Below are positions 1 to 12,848 of a DNA stretch of 64,000 bases, piece by piece. Below the pieces are notes generated by a model, which did not search any database, was not told the DNA's origin, and saw nothing but the letters and a program-made list of their open reading frames with translations. Source of the DNA: Osmia lignaria lignaria (taxonomy: Eukaryota; Arthropoda; Insecta; Hymenoptera; Megachilidae); contig NC_135042.1 of assembly GCF_051020975.1 (NCBI RefSeq), forward strand, positions 10,749,888-10,813,887. Direction: 5' to 3'. Position 1 is the first letter of the stretch; each line of letters starts with the position of its first letter. A program made the position numbers and the translations under genes.

Positions 1-3000
1 CGGTCCTTTTTCAACCGTCTCCCTCTCTCTGCGAAGGGTTGACGGGCGTCTTTTCCTTCGAGCCTCTTTCCTTCTTGCAAGCTCGATCATTATGTCGATA
101 AAATTGAAAAAAAAAAAACCGACGGACCTAGCTACACGTAGCGGCTAACGAACCTTAAGTACTCTGCGAATGGGATTGCGAGCTTGCATCGCGAACTCAA
201 TTACCATAAAGTAAGTTTTTCTTCGCACCTTTAGCTGGCAGACGCTCGTATTCACGCCATACAAACTATTCTCCAGAGCGACGTTTCTCTACTTGAAAGT
301 CCAATCGTGTTTAGACGAATTAAATTATACGCGCGATGGAAACGAGTTTTGTTTCCGTGAATAAATTTACTAGAGAGAGAAAGAGAGAAACACACACGGT
401 GCAATTTTTTTCTGTTTGTAAATTACGCAAAGTAAGTTTTGCAATTGTGATATTAGAAGACAAGGGGAGAGAAGTTATTTGGTCGTCGCTTTTGCTCAGG
501 AAAAACGAGACCAAAGAAAAATACCCTCGAGCTTTTAAGGCCACTTCCGGGGCAACTGCAACGATAATCCAATAACTCGATGTATCCGCGGCCAAGCAAA
601 TACGTTTATCGGGTTTTGAAGGGAGGCTAAGAGTCCCGGTTCGAGCGAGAAAACAGCTCGAGAAGGGCGAGATGACGAGCACCGGAAGGGAAATTAATAA
701 GCGACCGTCTCTCCTCCTCTCTTTTACTCGATTTTTCATCGACGTTTCAATATTCGAACCTCGACGCCGTCTAAAAACACTGAAAGCGTGAAACTTTTAT
801 TCCTTGACCCATTTGAGAACCGAGATCTTATTATAAAATAATCCTCGGGCGATTTTTGCTCTACTTATACCGTACCGCTTCTTCCTTTTACTTTTACTTC
901 GAACCGGCATCAATTTTCATATTTAAACACCTTTTCTTGATAATAGTTTCAAATTTACAATTTGCTAATTGCGATATGATATTATTCCAAGTGCAGTGTT
1001 AACTGAACATATCGGATTTTTCTGTTCTGGTATCTTCGTGTATCTATTTTAATCGTGAACGTACTTTCGTGGAACTATGTATAGGTATTGTGCGAAGAAG
1101 AAAATGGGTCGAACGTGAGCGAGTCCCGTAAAGGCCACTCTCCAAGCTCACTAATAATTCGGAGCATACGTGCACTTGCGCGACCCAGTCCCGACGTTGC
1201 ATACGATGCATTTTTCCCGGCGACTTCCGGTCGGCCTCTCCCGCAGGATCCGGCTAAATGGTGCCACCGGCTTGGAATTATTCCGCGACCATTCTATCAG
1301 AATATTATTTTTTCCCATTTAGAAAATTTCCAAAAATTATTTCTTTTACGAAGCAATGATATTACAATGAAATTACAACGAAATATTGAAAAAGTAAAAT
1401 CAATTTGCACTTTCTGTTTGTTGAAAGGAGAATTAATAACATTTGCTTTTCGACTTGTTCGTTTGCAGCGGCCTAATCAAAAGAGGAAAATAACAGAGGA
1501 AAGATAAACGAGAGAAATTAGTAGAAAGCAGACTGGTAATTCTATTTGCGTTAATTTGCTCGTCTTTCGACGAGCAAATAAGGAAAACAGAAGCGAAACG
1601 ATAATTTTGCGTAACACGATTAACGAGATTGCTCTTGCGAAACTTGTTTACGCTCTATCGTTAGCTTACATTTTCCTCAAGATACAAATTACCGAATTAG
1701 CGCTACTATATTGAACTGAATCGAAATTTCGACAATTCATCTAGGATTTAATTAAATCTTGAACAAGTACAATAAGTTTTCCTTCAATGGATCCTGTTTC
1801 TGACATTTAATATAATATAATATAATATAATATAATATAATATAATAAGAAGAATCGCTTCGTCAGATGAAAATTTATAAATCGTCGAAATATGATGGAG
1901 TGGCAGTGAATGTTGAACAATCAACGTTCGCGAATGCATCGTGCCAGTTGCAGCGTTTATTTCCGTTTCGGATAAATTCGAGCAGCAGCCACGGAATTCC
2001 TGCCGGTGGGCCGGAAGTCTGAATGAAAAATGCGCGGATGAGCAGCCGGAACCGGGACGAAGAACGAGAAAACGAGCGGAAAGACAGAGAAAAGGGAACG
2101 AAATGCAGGCAGCTGCAGCCACGTGTAAGCAAACGAGCGTTGCATCCACGATTTCTCCGATTCCAGCCTTTTCGTAACCAGTTCAACGTATATCCCTTTT
2201 TACCGAACAATCCGAATTATCTTTAATCTCTTACTGTACCAGTGACACAATTTACAGTTTAAATGCGGTAAATCTGGATCGCATCTATTAATAATTAACT
2301 GCGAATCATTTGGATAATCATAGTGTGCAACACCGTTAGAAAACACCCTTTGTAAGAAGCGCAGTAATAATGCGAAAAACTGAGGATTTCCCGATAAGAC
2401 TTATCATTGATCCATGGCCTCGCCTGATAAGTCGACTAATTAACGATCATCGATCATTCCAGTTATCGCGTTAATTGCATATTAACCTCGTTTGATCGAA
2501 GGGGAGATCGTCTTCTAATCTATCTATTCGCGTTAATTGTTTCTTGAAACTATTTTAAGCGAATTTCACAAAACGAAGATTTGTCTTGAAATACGTAAGA
2601 CGAATAGCTGCAGTTTTCGAGATAACAAAATGAAAATAATCGAGGAGACTGAAAAGGAATCTGGAACGTGTAGAAAAGGAGGAGAGAAGCGATATTACTA
2701 CGAACAACGTTCTCATTCATTCTCGGTGTTGAATGCGATTGAACGGGAAGAAAAGGAACGAAACACGTCGGCGGCAAGAAAAAGAAAGAACGGAAGTAAG
2801 AAAATGCAAGAAACCGAGGGGGAAAGAAGAATTGAAATGAAAGAGAAAATCAGTGAAACGAAGGGAGTAGGTGGCAGCGATGAAGAGGTGCGGGGTAGCA
2901 GTCGAAAAGTGCTCTTTAATTACGCTCAAGTTCAACGTTTCGCCGTAATTAAATGAGTGCAGCGATAAATGGACGAGTCCCGCGTTCCGCTCGCGTTAGT

Positions 3001-3711
3001 CGAGCAAGGTCTTTTATGAATGGAAAGTAATCGCCGATTCATAACTCGACCCGTTTCGCTGCTTGCTCGGAAACGAGAGAATCGTGAAATCGTGGCAATC
3101 AAAGGAACAGCTCGAAACAATTGAATTTGTTAAATCTTTTGATAATTTTCAACGTCGATTTCGAAACAGTGCAAGCCTGACGTGAATTCATTAGACAAAA
3201 GTATCGCAGAATGGCACTCATGGTATATCAATTTAAATTTCACGGTAGGGATCGAGTATTGCATAGAATATTCAGATAAAATATTCTGTCGAAATATAGC
3301 CGGATCAATTAAAGACCGAACAGGGTATTCCAAAGGAATTCTTGGTAACTGGTAGACCGATATAAATGCGTTCGATTCGTTCCATTCCGGGCGTTTCTCC
3401 TTCGATATCGTCCCCGTTTCTATTTCCAAGTAAATATGGGTCGAGCGAATAAAGGAACGCTCGAGCCACCGAAATTCGTTCTATCGACCTCCACCGGTTA
3501 ATTAATTGATAATATCTCGCGGCCCGATCACCGATGAAACTGGGGCAGGCTTATCCCGCGGGATGTTCCGGCGTTGTGACGCGACGCCGCGCCGTCTCCA
3601 TTTCCGCGACAACCGGCCGATTTCCGCTTTTAACATCGATCTGCTACACTTTTATCGTTAGTCTAACTAAAGTTTTGCCTTCGGGTCAGAAATGTTGATG
3701 AAGATAATATA
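1..3711. other. Non-coding stretch, probably intronic or intergenic
   Basis: I see no exon-like open frame with convincing splice borders or family similarity on either strand. Open frames here are short, purine-rich and low in complexity. A pure TATAA-type pentanucleotide microsatellite sits at about 1808-1846. If the signal-peptide exon near 16.5 kb belongs to a gene running leftwards, this stretch would lie in its long first intron or beyond it. Confidence 0.5.
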
Positions 3712-4129
3712 CAGTGGGTGGCAAAATTGAGTCTACACTGTTCAAAATAGAATACCTCGGTTAAAATTGGACTAAATAACTTGAAGTTATTTGAGGAGCT
3801 ATAAAAATTAATTTACTAAAATATGTATTTTCATCGTTTTAAAAAATTACAATTTGTTGAAATTGTGAAAAAAAATAGTGAATCGTAATTTTTAGAAAGA
3901 CATATTTTAAATTTTCATTATAGACTCACATAAAAAAGTTGAAAAATTACCATTCACTAGTTTTTTTCACGATTTCAACAAATTGTAACTTTCTAAAACG
4001 ATGAAAATATGTATATATTTTAGTGAATTAATTTTTATAGCTTCTCAAAAAACTTCAAGTTATTTAGTCCAATTTTAACCGAGGTATTCTTTTTTGAACA
4101 ATGTAGACTCAATTTTGCCCCCTCCACTG
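3712..4129. mobile_element. Palindromic MITE with TA target duplication
   Basis: An element of about 418 bp whose two halves are near-perfect inverted repeats. The left end begins CAGTGGGTGGCAAAATTGAG and the right end mirrors it, ending CCACTG. Both ends are bordered by TA, the target duplication expected of Tc1/mariner-type insertion. The arms are about 170 bp and A/T-rich, and I see no transposase frame. This is a non-autonomous element mobilised in trans. The class assignment rests on the TA duplication only. Confidence 0.75.
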
Positions 4130-7100
4130 TAACTAATTTTATTTTTTTCTTAATTTTAGTATTCCAAGGAGGTTTTTTTTTTAATAATTTGAAAATTACA
4201 TACACTGTTACGTGCATTTCAGATTTAAATACTATACCAAACGAAAACTGAATTAAAAGCGAATCCCATGAAATCAATTAAATTCAATTCTCACGGTGGT
4301 GTTTTCATTTTTTTAATACTCGTGGAAATGTACGTCGACTGCGTGTTTCCGCTCATCCTTTCCCGTTAATTAATTAATAATATCTTGCGGATTAGCGATT
4401 CCAAGTGCGTCGAAATAATTCAATACGCGACCGCGAAATAACAGAATCTCCATAAATGTTCGAATGAAATTCGATTCCAAAAATTCTTTAATACTTCGAA
4501 ACTTTGTAATTCGTATTTGATAAACAAGTAATAAGAAGTAAGGTTTCTAGAATAGCTGACCAGCGGCCATTTCCGTTCACCGGATAGAAAATACTCGAGT
4601 AGCGGAGGAAATGTTTACGATCGACCGGTAAACTGGCTTGGACCGAACGATTTTACGAGCAACAGAGAATCGAAGGAACAAGGAAATAGCGGAGAGAAAC
4701 AGTACGAGGCTTGAAGGCTGACAGAACTTCCGGTTGATCGTTTCTCTCGGTTCGGTTGCCATCGTCAGGTATGTTTGTTCCGAACGCTTTCAGATCCCTT
4801 AGAATTTCGTGAGAGAACTTGGATATTTATTCTCTTGATAAAAATATATAATATAATGTATAATTGAAAATATAATAAATTTGAATAAGCGAATTCGTTG
4901 AAATTATAGAATAAAATGGGTGTTCTCTGAAATAATAAAGCCTGAATAATGGAGATTTTGCTTGCAGAAATATGAAATTTGCACACGCTGAGAGTATTAT
5001 TTTAATTAATAAAAAAATATAATAGAGTTTCAACGAGAGAAACTTTGCTCATAGGATTATTTCATTTTTTCTGTCGAGAATATGTTGATTTAAATTAATA
5101 GAGCAATATAATAAAGTTTGAGTAATGTAATTAAGAGGTATCTAAATTTCCCAAATTTTGATTTCTACCACTTTTGATAAATTGAAATTACCCTCTCTCA
5201 ATCTTCCATCGTGTATTGAATTGATTACGAAAATAGGTTGGTACACCGAGGATTATCCAACTAATGATAAAATTGATTAATCGCATTCAATTAATAACTC
5301 GTATTATCTTGCGTACTGGTAAATTGTTCTTTAATTGTTCTTCCCTCTATATGTACGCCGATGATATAAAATGAAATTATTCGTACAATTATCGAATCTC
5401 CAACAATAATTAGAGACTTTAGTATCTCATTCGAGTCGATATCGGTCTAATTAGAATTAGAACAAAACTGATTAGGATTAATTAGAACAGAAACAAACTG
5501 CGATAAACTTTAAACTTTTGCTCTCGATTTCTTTTCAACTTTGTCAATATTTAAATTTTTTTCCTTATCTTCCCTATTCAACTCCATTCCAAAAGCCTCA
5601 ATTCCAGTTTCCAGTCTCGAAATTAATCATTCCAAGTGAAAAGCTTGAAAATTCAAAGTCTACTTTCCCAAAGGGACAGGAAACTGAAGCCTCTGGTCCG
5701 GCAACACCTCGATCAGCTGAAAATCCCAGGACACGGTGCAAGTTTCGTCATTAAGATCGCGTCGATAGAAGCTTAACTCAGGCTTTCGAGCAGGCTGAGT
5801 AGAAGCAGAAGCAGAGATTAAACAGCGACTTCGGCTGCGGTCGAAGGAAATTAAATTGCCGCTCCGGATCCGTGCAACAATGGCCGCTCTTCCATTATCG
5901 TGTAAGTGAAAAAGGGTTTGTTGTACGTGCAGGTTAAAACGAAAAAAGAAAAACCAGTATGAAGGATGGTCTGGGTTCGATCGACGTGAAACACTCGAGG
6001 ACAGAGGAAAACGAAAGTACCTCGGGTTTGGTAGTTGTCGAGGGCTAACTCTTGCAGCTGTTCGCACGGCCATTTCCATAGCAATTTCTATTCTATTTCC
6101 GTGGACCCGGCGCGATGCCGTTCAATTATAGACTGCAATATTGAGAGGCACACGTTTTCCCAATAACTGCGCCGGCTTTATCAATATCTACTCGACGCTA
6201 CGCGACGCCATATCTTCTCCATTCTCAACGATTTTTCTCCCTTCTCTTTATGGATCGCACCGATCGTTCTTCCACGAAGAAAGCTAATCAATTTACAGGA
6301 CAAATCACGAATCGTGAATGCTACTTTTCTGAAACTGCTATTCGGAAATATGTAGAGAACAGAGTCAGAAGCAAGAAGCAGAGGGTTCGAAGGTCGAGGC
6401 GACTGAACGAGATCGTTGTGCTCGAAAGTAGTCTGCCTCTTTGCTCATTAAATGGAAAGGAATGGTGAAACAGGAGCTGCCCAGCCGCAGACAGAAACGA
6501 GAAGAGCCAAGGAACGGTAATAAAATCGACCGATATTACCACATGGAATCTTACAAGTTTCTTCGTTGAGACGAAGAATTTTCTATTTAGGAAAATTTCA
6601 ATTTAAAGCGAACCACGAAACGGGGGTTGGAAGAATGATTTCGATGCTCGAACTTTAAAGAGAGAGGCGGTACAAAGAGTTTCTTCGACAATGGAAGGAA
6701 AATTTTCGAGTCAGTGTAATTTCTTTGTTAGCGGAGAAGGAAAAGAGAATTGGTCGGGTAAGACAGATCAGAAACGAGAGGGAAAAGCGGAGAAACGGAG
6801 CAGTCTTCGGTGTGTGCAGGGCATGCGAGAGACAGTCTCGTTAGTTTCTCGTCAAAACAAATCGCGACGGCTTAAAATCCGGCCTGCTGCTGCCTCTCTT
6901 TTCCTTCGCCCTTTAAAAATGAGAAATTCCAGCGGCAACCGAGTGACACGAGACTTTCACGGGAATAAAATTCAAACGAGATGCAACACAGCCTCCCTCT
7001 TTCTTTAAAATAGAGAAACTGGGTGTCTCGCGTTGAAATTTTGATAAAAAATGGAAAATTCGAAATCTAATATATTACAAAAGAAAATGTTGGAAAGAGG

Positions 7101-10100
7101 CGAAAGCTTTATCCCTCGAAAGCAGTTTCTCGGTTTTCCATCAAAGTTTTGATAAAAAACATTGAGAAGAGTGAAGCATAGTGTCCCTCGGAATTTCAGT
7201 AGAAAAAACACGAAACTGGCCGAAGAATGAATATGCTACGTCAAGGAATTTTGGTAAAAATGAGGTAGAAATAGGAGAGCGAAGGAAGTACTTATCCAAG
7301 TGGAATTTTGATGAAAAAATAACGGAGAAAATAGAATCGATGTTGATGAAAGTGAAAAGTAAAGAATAGAAAATTTTGACTTTCAAGACGCGAATTAATC
7401 AAAAATTCTGATTAAAAAATAAATAAAACCAATAGCTCCTTCGAGTGGAATGTTCTTGAAAGGATAATGAAGGCAAAGAACCATCGATGAAAATGGAAAA
7501 GTCGACTTTTCGTTGAAATTTTCAAAGAAAACGAACGACTCTTTTCATCTGGAAATTTTGATGGAAGAAAATGAACTCACACGGGAAAGCACTCGGTTCG
7601 CGTATAGAAATTGAACGATAAAATAAGAACACATGAAATTTTAATAAACCTAGAAAGGATAAAGAAATGGGTCAAAGGTTTTTGTCTTGCAGCGTGGTAA
7701 CCAAAGAATTCTCATAAAAAAGGGTGAAACGCTTTGTGTACAGTTTACAGTGTAACGTTCCAGTGTCCTGGAAAATTATGCACTGAAAATAGTTCTCTGT
7801 TCCCTTTTGAATCACCAGAAGGATCCTGTTATCCTGTGCAACGAATAGGGATCGTTTTACAGAGGCGAGAACTCTTTGTACCTGGATCGAGGCTGTCCAA
7901 TAATAACTTTAACCAGGTTCGAAAGTTTTGCGAAAAGAATTCGCCAATGAGGGCAGCAAACTTGCGCAAATATATAGGTTAAATGGAACAAATACATATT
8001 TCACCTTTTTTACATCATTAATTTTTCGTTATTAAATCTTCATCACGATTTCTAAGTTCCATGAAAAAGTTTCGAATTATTATTTTCAGAGGGAAGCAAT
8101 ATCGAGTGGATTTTCTATTGGAAGAAATTTATTTTTAGGTATTTTGAACGATTGGAACAGCTGCGATACGTTGAAAACGTTTCCTCGGGATGGAGAAAGT
8201 TTTCAAAGTGGATTTTCAATCGGTTGTGCATCGTTTTCTGTGATTTCATTTTGATGGGAAATAAAACGTTCAAATATCAGAGAATCATTATTTTCTTTAA
8301 AAATTTATCAAACGATTAAGTACTTCGGATAAATGGACAATGAAGAACTTCTTCGTTCCCTTGAATTTGCATTTCACGGGAAACAAACGAATGAACAAAT
8401 AAACGAGGTCCCTGTGTCGTATACGCGACTTGGAACGAATTCTAGGATAAATCCAGGACACTACAGTGATCCTTGCGTTACGTAGCAAACGTAGTTGGGT
8501 CACCATCTAGTCAGGATTACCGTTTTAATCCTTAATTTCAGCCGGCCAGTGAGGCGACATTTGCACCGAGAGAATTAGAATCAAACGAGTACTTTCATGG
8601 AAACTCGTTTATGTTCGCAATTTCAGTTGGAACGAGTTAATATGTTCAAAGACGAAGGACGCGCCATGTGCGTATTGCAGATAAACTGAATTATTATTAA
8701 TTGCTCTTCGAACGAAGGAACGTTCAGCAGACGGTGATTTAAGATAGTTTGAAGTAATACGCGAGACAGGCCTCCAGCGAGTCTTCCTGTTCCTCCTTAC
8801 CTAATTTCCCATTATGCAAATGTTCACGGTGCTCGCGATATCGTGCCGGAATTAATTAACCCTCGCGAACCAGCTCTGACTTTGTCTTCGACAGAACAGC
8901 TATCGAGCTCGTTTAGCGTTGATAAAGTAATAATCTTAGCTGTGGAAGAGGAAAGGAGCCGAGAGATTTTGTTTGCAATTTAATCTACCGTGGTTCGAGT
9001 GCGAGAGAACTTCGTCGAGAAACTGAGTGGTGGAAAAAAATGGCGAAATATTGAAGAATTAAACTACACGTTACGTTCCTCAGTTATTAATGATTGCAAT
9101 AATTATTTGAACAGCCTGTGTAACTGGTCGGAAACGCGTACGATTTCAACCCCTATGAACTCTCGAACAAACCCTGAAAATTTCCAACAGGAATAGAACT
9201 GGAAATCGTGCGAACGGAAGTAATATACCCGTATGGGTATCGCACAGCGCAGATCCCCGATTAAACAAGGAACCTTCGAAGCAAACAATTTTGAGACAAA
9301 CGAAAGCCTTTCTCCAAGAGCCTTTAGGCGTTCATTGAGAAGAAAACCTCTCTGTCCCCCGTGATTCGCATCGTTTCGAAAGCTCGTTCAAGGTGGGTAA
9401 CCATGTTTGGCTCGAAGCCGCCTTCCTCTCGCGCGACACCCACGCGTTTCGAGCGCGTTCAGACGAAGATGTCCGAGATAGGTGCGGCCACGTGCGTGTG
9501 ACTAGGAGGTTTCTCTGGTTTTCTTCTTTTACACTGGAAATTAGAAACGAGGAATAGAAAATGGCGAGGATGAGAGCCACGATATCCTATGGATACTTAT
9601 TATTCCGAGAAATAATTATCCGTTGATTGAACGGGGAAAGGTTGGTCGGAATGGGTAAAAGGGAAACGAAGAATCTCGCTGTGGCATTATCGGTGTTGAA
9701 AGGGAATCGTGTCGCCTTCTAACGAGGAATTTCCCGCTATATTATGGTCGTATAAACTTGAAGGTATTCCCGGTGCGGCGATCGGCGTGCTCCGTATACG
9801 AAATAAAAGCGAAAAGCCGGGAAAGCGGCCGCGAAGATGTGGAAGAGGAGGAAAAGGAGATTGAACGAGACGCGAGTAGAAGCCGGGAAGAAGCTCATCG
9901 AAACGTTCTGTCGAGCATGACACGCGTATCGATTCATCGATACCTTCTCTCGAGCCGTGGCAAAAGTTAACGAGAGAAAGAAGGCCTTCGTCTAAAGCTG
10001 GCCCGGAAAGAATTTTCCTTCAAAGAGCTCGGAACGTTTTCAACGGGAAACTTGTAAGAAAATTCAGATACCATTTCGCGATAGTTCGGATGGGAAAAAG

Positions 10101-11166
10101 AAATAAGTAGTCGAACGACTTTGACCCACTTTAGTTTATCATTCTCGTTCGAAGACACCAAAGTCGCAAATCTTTTTATCAAGAAAAAAGTAACACTGAA
10201 ATGGCTACTCGATTGCCCGTAAATAGTAAAATGTTCTAAAAATACAGGATAATTCTCGTGGAAGTAAGGAAGCAGCGAGAAGACGCATAGTTTTGAGAAA
10301 AGGAAGCAAAGAGAGGTAGGACGGGGGAAAAAGTACGACGAGAAAAGTTGTCGCCCGCGGGACAAGCCTAGCAAGATGGATGAAAGCTTTTTTTCAAGCC
10401 TGAGGGATTCGGTGCGAAAACTAGAAAGCAACTAGCCAATTTCGATGGGGATGTTCACGCCCTTTCCCTGATACAACGTCCACGACTAAACTAGAAACTG
10501 GGTTAGCAAAACTAAACAAAACCAGAAAATTGCTCTTTTCTATTAACCTTTTCTATTTCCTTTCATTCGAAGAGAATAATAATTATTGTTAAATGTAACG
10601 AAGATAATGTCGTTCAAAGTATAAGGATCGTTCGAAATTGATCTTTGTACACCAGCGAATCTATCGTCCGGTTGCATTAAAATTTTTGTTATCTATAAAC
10701 ATTGATAAAAGCTTCGTCAACAAATGCTTCGATAAGATACCATTACTTGACGTGCACATTTTTTAAAGCACCAATACAAGTTTTGCCAACGAGAACGTTT
10801 CTCCTACAAATTGGAATTTGGTATTATATCGAAAAAACGTTTCATTTTTAATAAACGTTCGACTCTCCATTTGAATAAAACACAATCGAACGGATGAAGG
10901 TAATTGAAACGCGAATTTTAGAGCAATAATATGCGTTTGACGTTTTATCGAAACGTTTCCAGCTCGAATCGAAATCACGGCTCGGTTAGATGGCATAAAT
11001 TATCCGCGCGATTAACTACGTATTTACTCGCCGGCAATTAACAAACAAGCACATTAACGAAGTGAACGCGGAGACACGAGTGCAAACATCGGCCTTAAAA
11101 CATTCATTCTCCTCTAATTTTATACCCCACCGATATTCGAACGAGTTCAATTTTTTCATCAAAATA
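4130..11166. other. Non-coding stretch
   Basis: About 7 kb with no supportable coding exon. Open frames are short, low in complexity and without recognisable domains. The composition is that of insect intron DNA, with alternating A/T-rich and GA-rich tracts. I see no RNA gene or additional repeat with clear borders. Confidence 0.45.
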
Positions 11167-11654
11167 CAGGGCGCGTCACGGAAAGCAGACAGTTTTTAAA
11201 ATAAATATTTCTCAGTTAATTTCTAGCGTAATTTTAATTTATCGTCACGAAATGATACATTATTACATGCCATTTTAGGCTATTTATGTATGAAAAATTA
11301 TGTCACTTAAATGGTGATCATTTTGGTGAATGCAACTTTGCACGCCTCATTTCAAAATTCGGTGACGTTCCTTGGCCTCCTCGGTCACCTGACCTTTCAA
11401 TGTGTGATTTTTTTCTATGGGGCTATCTTCATAAACGAAGAACTGTTGAAGAGAGTAGTAGCGAACTTCCGGGAGCGACTGCAAAGTTGAATTCACCAAA
11501 ATGGTCACCATTTAAGTGACATAATTTTTCATACATAAATAGCCTAAAATGGCATGTAATAATGTATCATTTCGTGACAATAAATTAAAATTACGCTAGA
11601 AATGAACTGAGAGATATTTATTTTAAAAACGTCTGCTTTCCGTGACGCACCCTG
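11167..11654. mobile_element. Non-autonomous Tc1/mariner-like element carrying a transposase remnant
   Basis: A 488-bp element bordered by TA on both sides. Ends are CAGGGCGCGTCACGGAAAGC and its inverse, and the inverted arms run for about 165 bp. Between the arms, about 11335-11480 on the plus strand reads as the C-terminal end of a DDE transposase: a stretch with FGDVPWPPRSPDL followed by CDFFLWGYL. That motif is characteristic of insect IS630/Tc1/mariner-superfamily transposases, where the catalytic D of the third position precedes the FLWGYL block. The frame is too short to be functional. The element is thus an internally deleted copy keeping both ends and a slice of the enzyme gene. Confidence 0.8.
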
Positions 11655-12516
11655 TATAACACTTCAAATATCCAACAAATTCTAATAAACATTATGATAC
11701 TTCAGTGTTTGAAGTACCTATACACACACACGGTGTATAATCCATAGCATAGTACAGAAAACTCCATTCAATCAATAGAATCGCTCCCCTAGTCAGCAAC
11801 AAACCCTCTCGACGCAAAAACAGTTCAGCATCTTGACCGAAACAATCCCCGGAGCCCTCTCGAAACCGACCACTTCCTCTCGACTCTTGGAGCCGGAATT
11901 TTTGATCGACCGATTTCTTGGCGGAGTCAGCCTTATGAATTATTCTTCGAGCAACAAACGGCTCGGTCCAACTTCTCTTGATCGATGATCAGCCACGTAA
12001 TTAGAGCATTGTGAAAGGGGTGGAGGGTGAAACGTGACGGCAAGAAGTCTCTTGTACCTTCCCAGGAGCTATTGTCCTTGGTACTGTACAGGTATTCCAC
12101 GTGGATGCGCAGCAATCGTTCAGACTGCTTCCATCCTTCCGAGGATCCGGAAAGATGAGAAATTCACCGCGTGACTCGCGTGTTCGTTGTCGGAAAACAG
12201 CCTGTGGCAAGGCGAGGACCTTCGGGGACAAGGATCAACGTGGCTCGTTAAAGCCTGCGAAAGCCACATGGCATCGTTTGTACAACGGTACCATACCCTC
12301 TAGCCTCGGAACAATCACACAGTCGTCCCTCGGCGATGTCAGACCAGGCTATAAACCCCTGTTGGTTTTTGTCTAGGGTGCGGGTGAAACGGAGGGTCAA
12401 AGTTTTCGGAACGCGTTCAAACCTACAGTCGCTTCAGTTAGCGGATTGAGAAAATGGCGAGGTACCGAATAGCGGAGTGTTTGAGAAAAAGTCTGGGTAG
12501 AAATTCCTTCGGATAA
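11655..12516. other. Non-coding stretch
   Basis: Sequence between two transposons. An open frame at 12101-12376 has no signal peptide, domain or splice context and is taken as chance. Nothing else stands out. Confidence 0.4.
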
Positions 12517-12848
12517 GTTTCCGAATGGCCCTACCAAAATTGAGAACTCAGGTTCGGTATATAACCTAAATTGACAACCAGAAACCGATTAAAATTGGTT
12601 TCATAGCTGGATGTCTTACCGTTTTTGAGATATCGTGGTAAGAAATTTTTGTACAATTTTGGGACTACGTATGCGCTATTCGATACTGCGCATACACAGA
12701 ACCTAACCTAATCTAACCTAACCTTACCACGATATCTCGAAAACGGTAAGACATCCAGCTCTGAAACCAACTTTAATCGGTTTCCTGTAGTCAATTTATG
12801 TTATATACCGAACCTGAGTTCTCAATTTTGGTGGGGCCATTCGGAAAC
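12517..12848. mobile_element. Palindromic MITE with 126-bp arms
   Basis: A 332-bp foldback element. The left arm starts GTTTCCGAATGGCCC and the right arm ends GGGCCATTCGGAAAC. The two arms (about 12517-12642 and 12723-12848) match at nearly every position. The roughly 80-bp loop contains a short run of CCTAA units. No coding capacity. The transposon superfamily cannot be assigned. Confidence 0.8.
12702..12723 (+). repeat. Short CCTAA (TTAGG-type) run inside the MITE loop
   Basis: The run reads CCTAA CCTAA TCTAA CCTAA CC. TTAGG is the telomeric repeat of most insects. Four units in the loop of a palindromic transposon are either chance, a captured telomeric or repair-filled sequence, or a feature of the family consensus. 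Confidence 0.6.

Noticed and set aside
1784..2226. Overlapping open frames on both strands near 2 kb
   Set aside because: All six-frame openness here follows from GA-rich composition. No domain, splice support or family match.
11286..11519. 77-residue open frame as a stand-alone gene
   Set aside because: It is a remnant of transposase inside a MITE and runs into the inverted arms at both ends.
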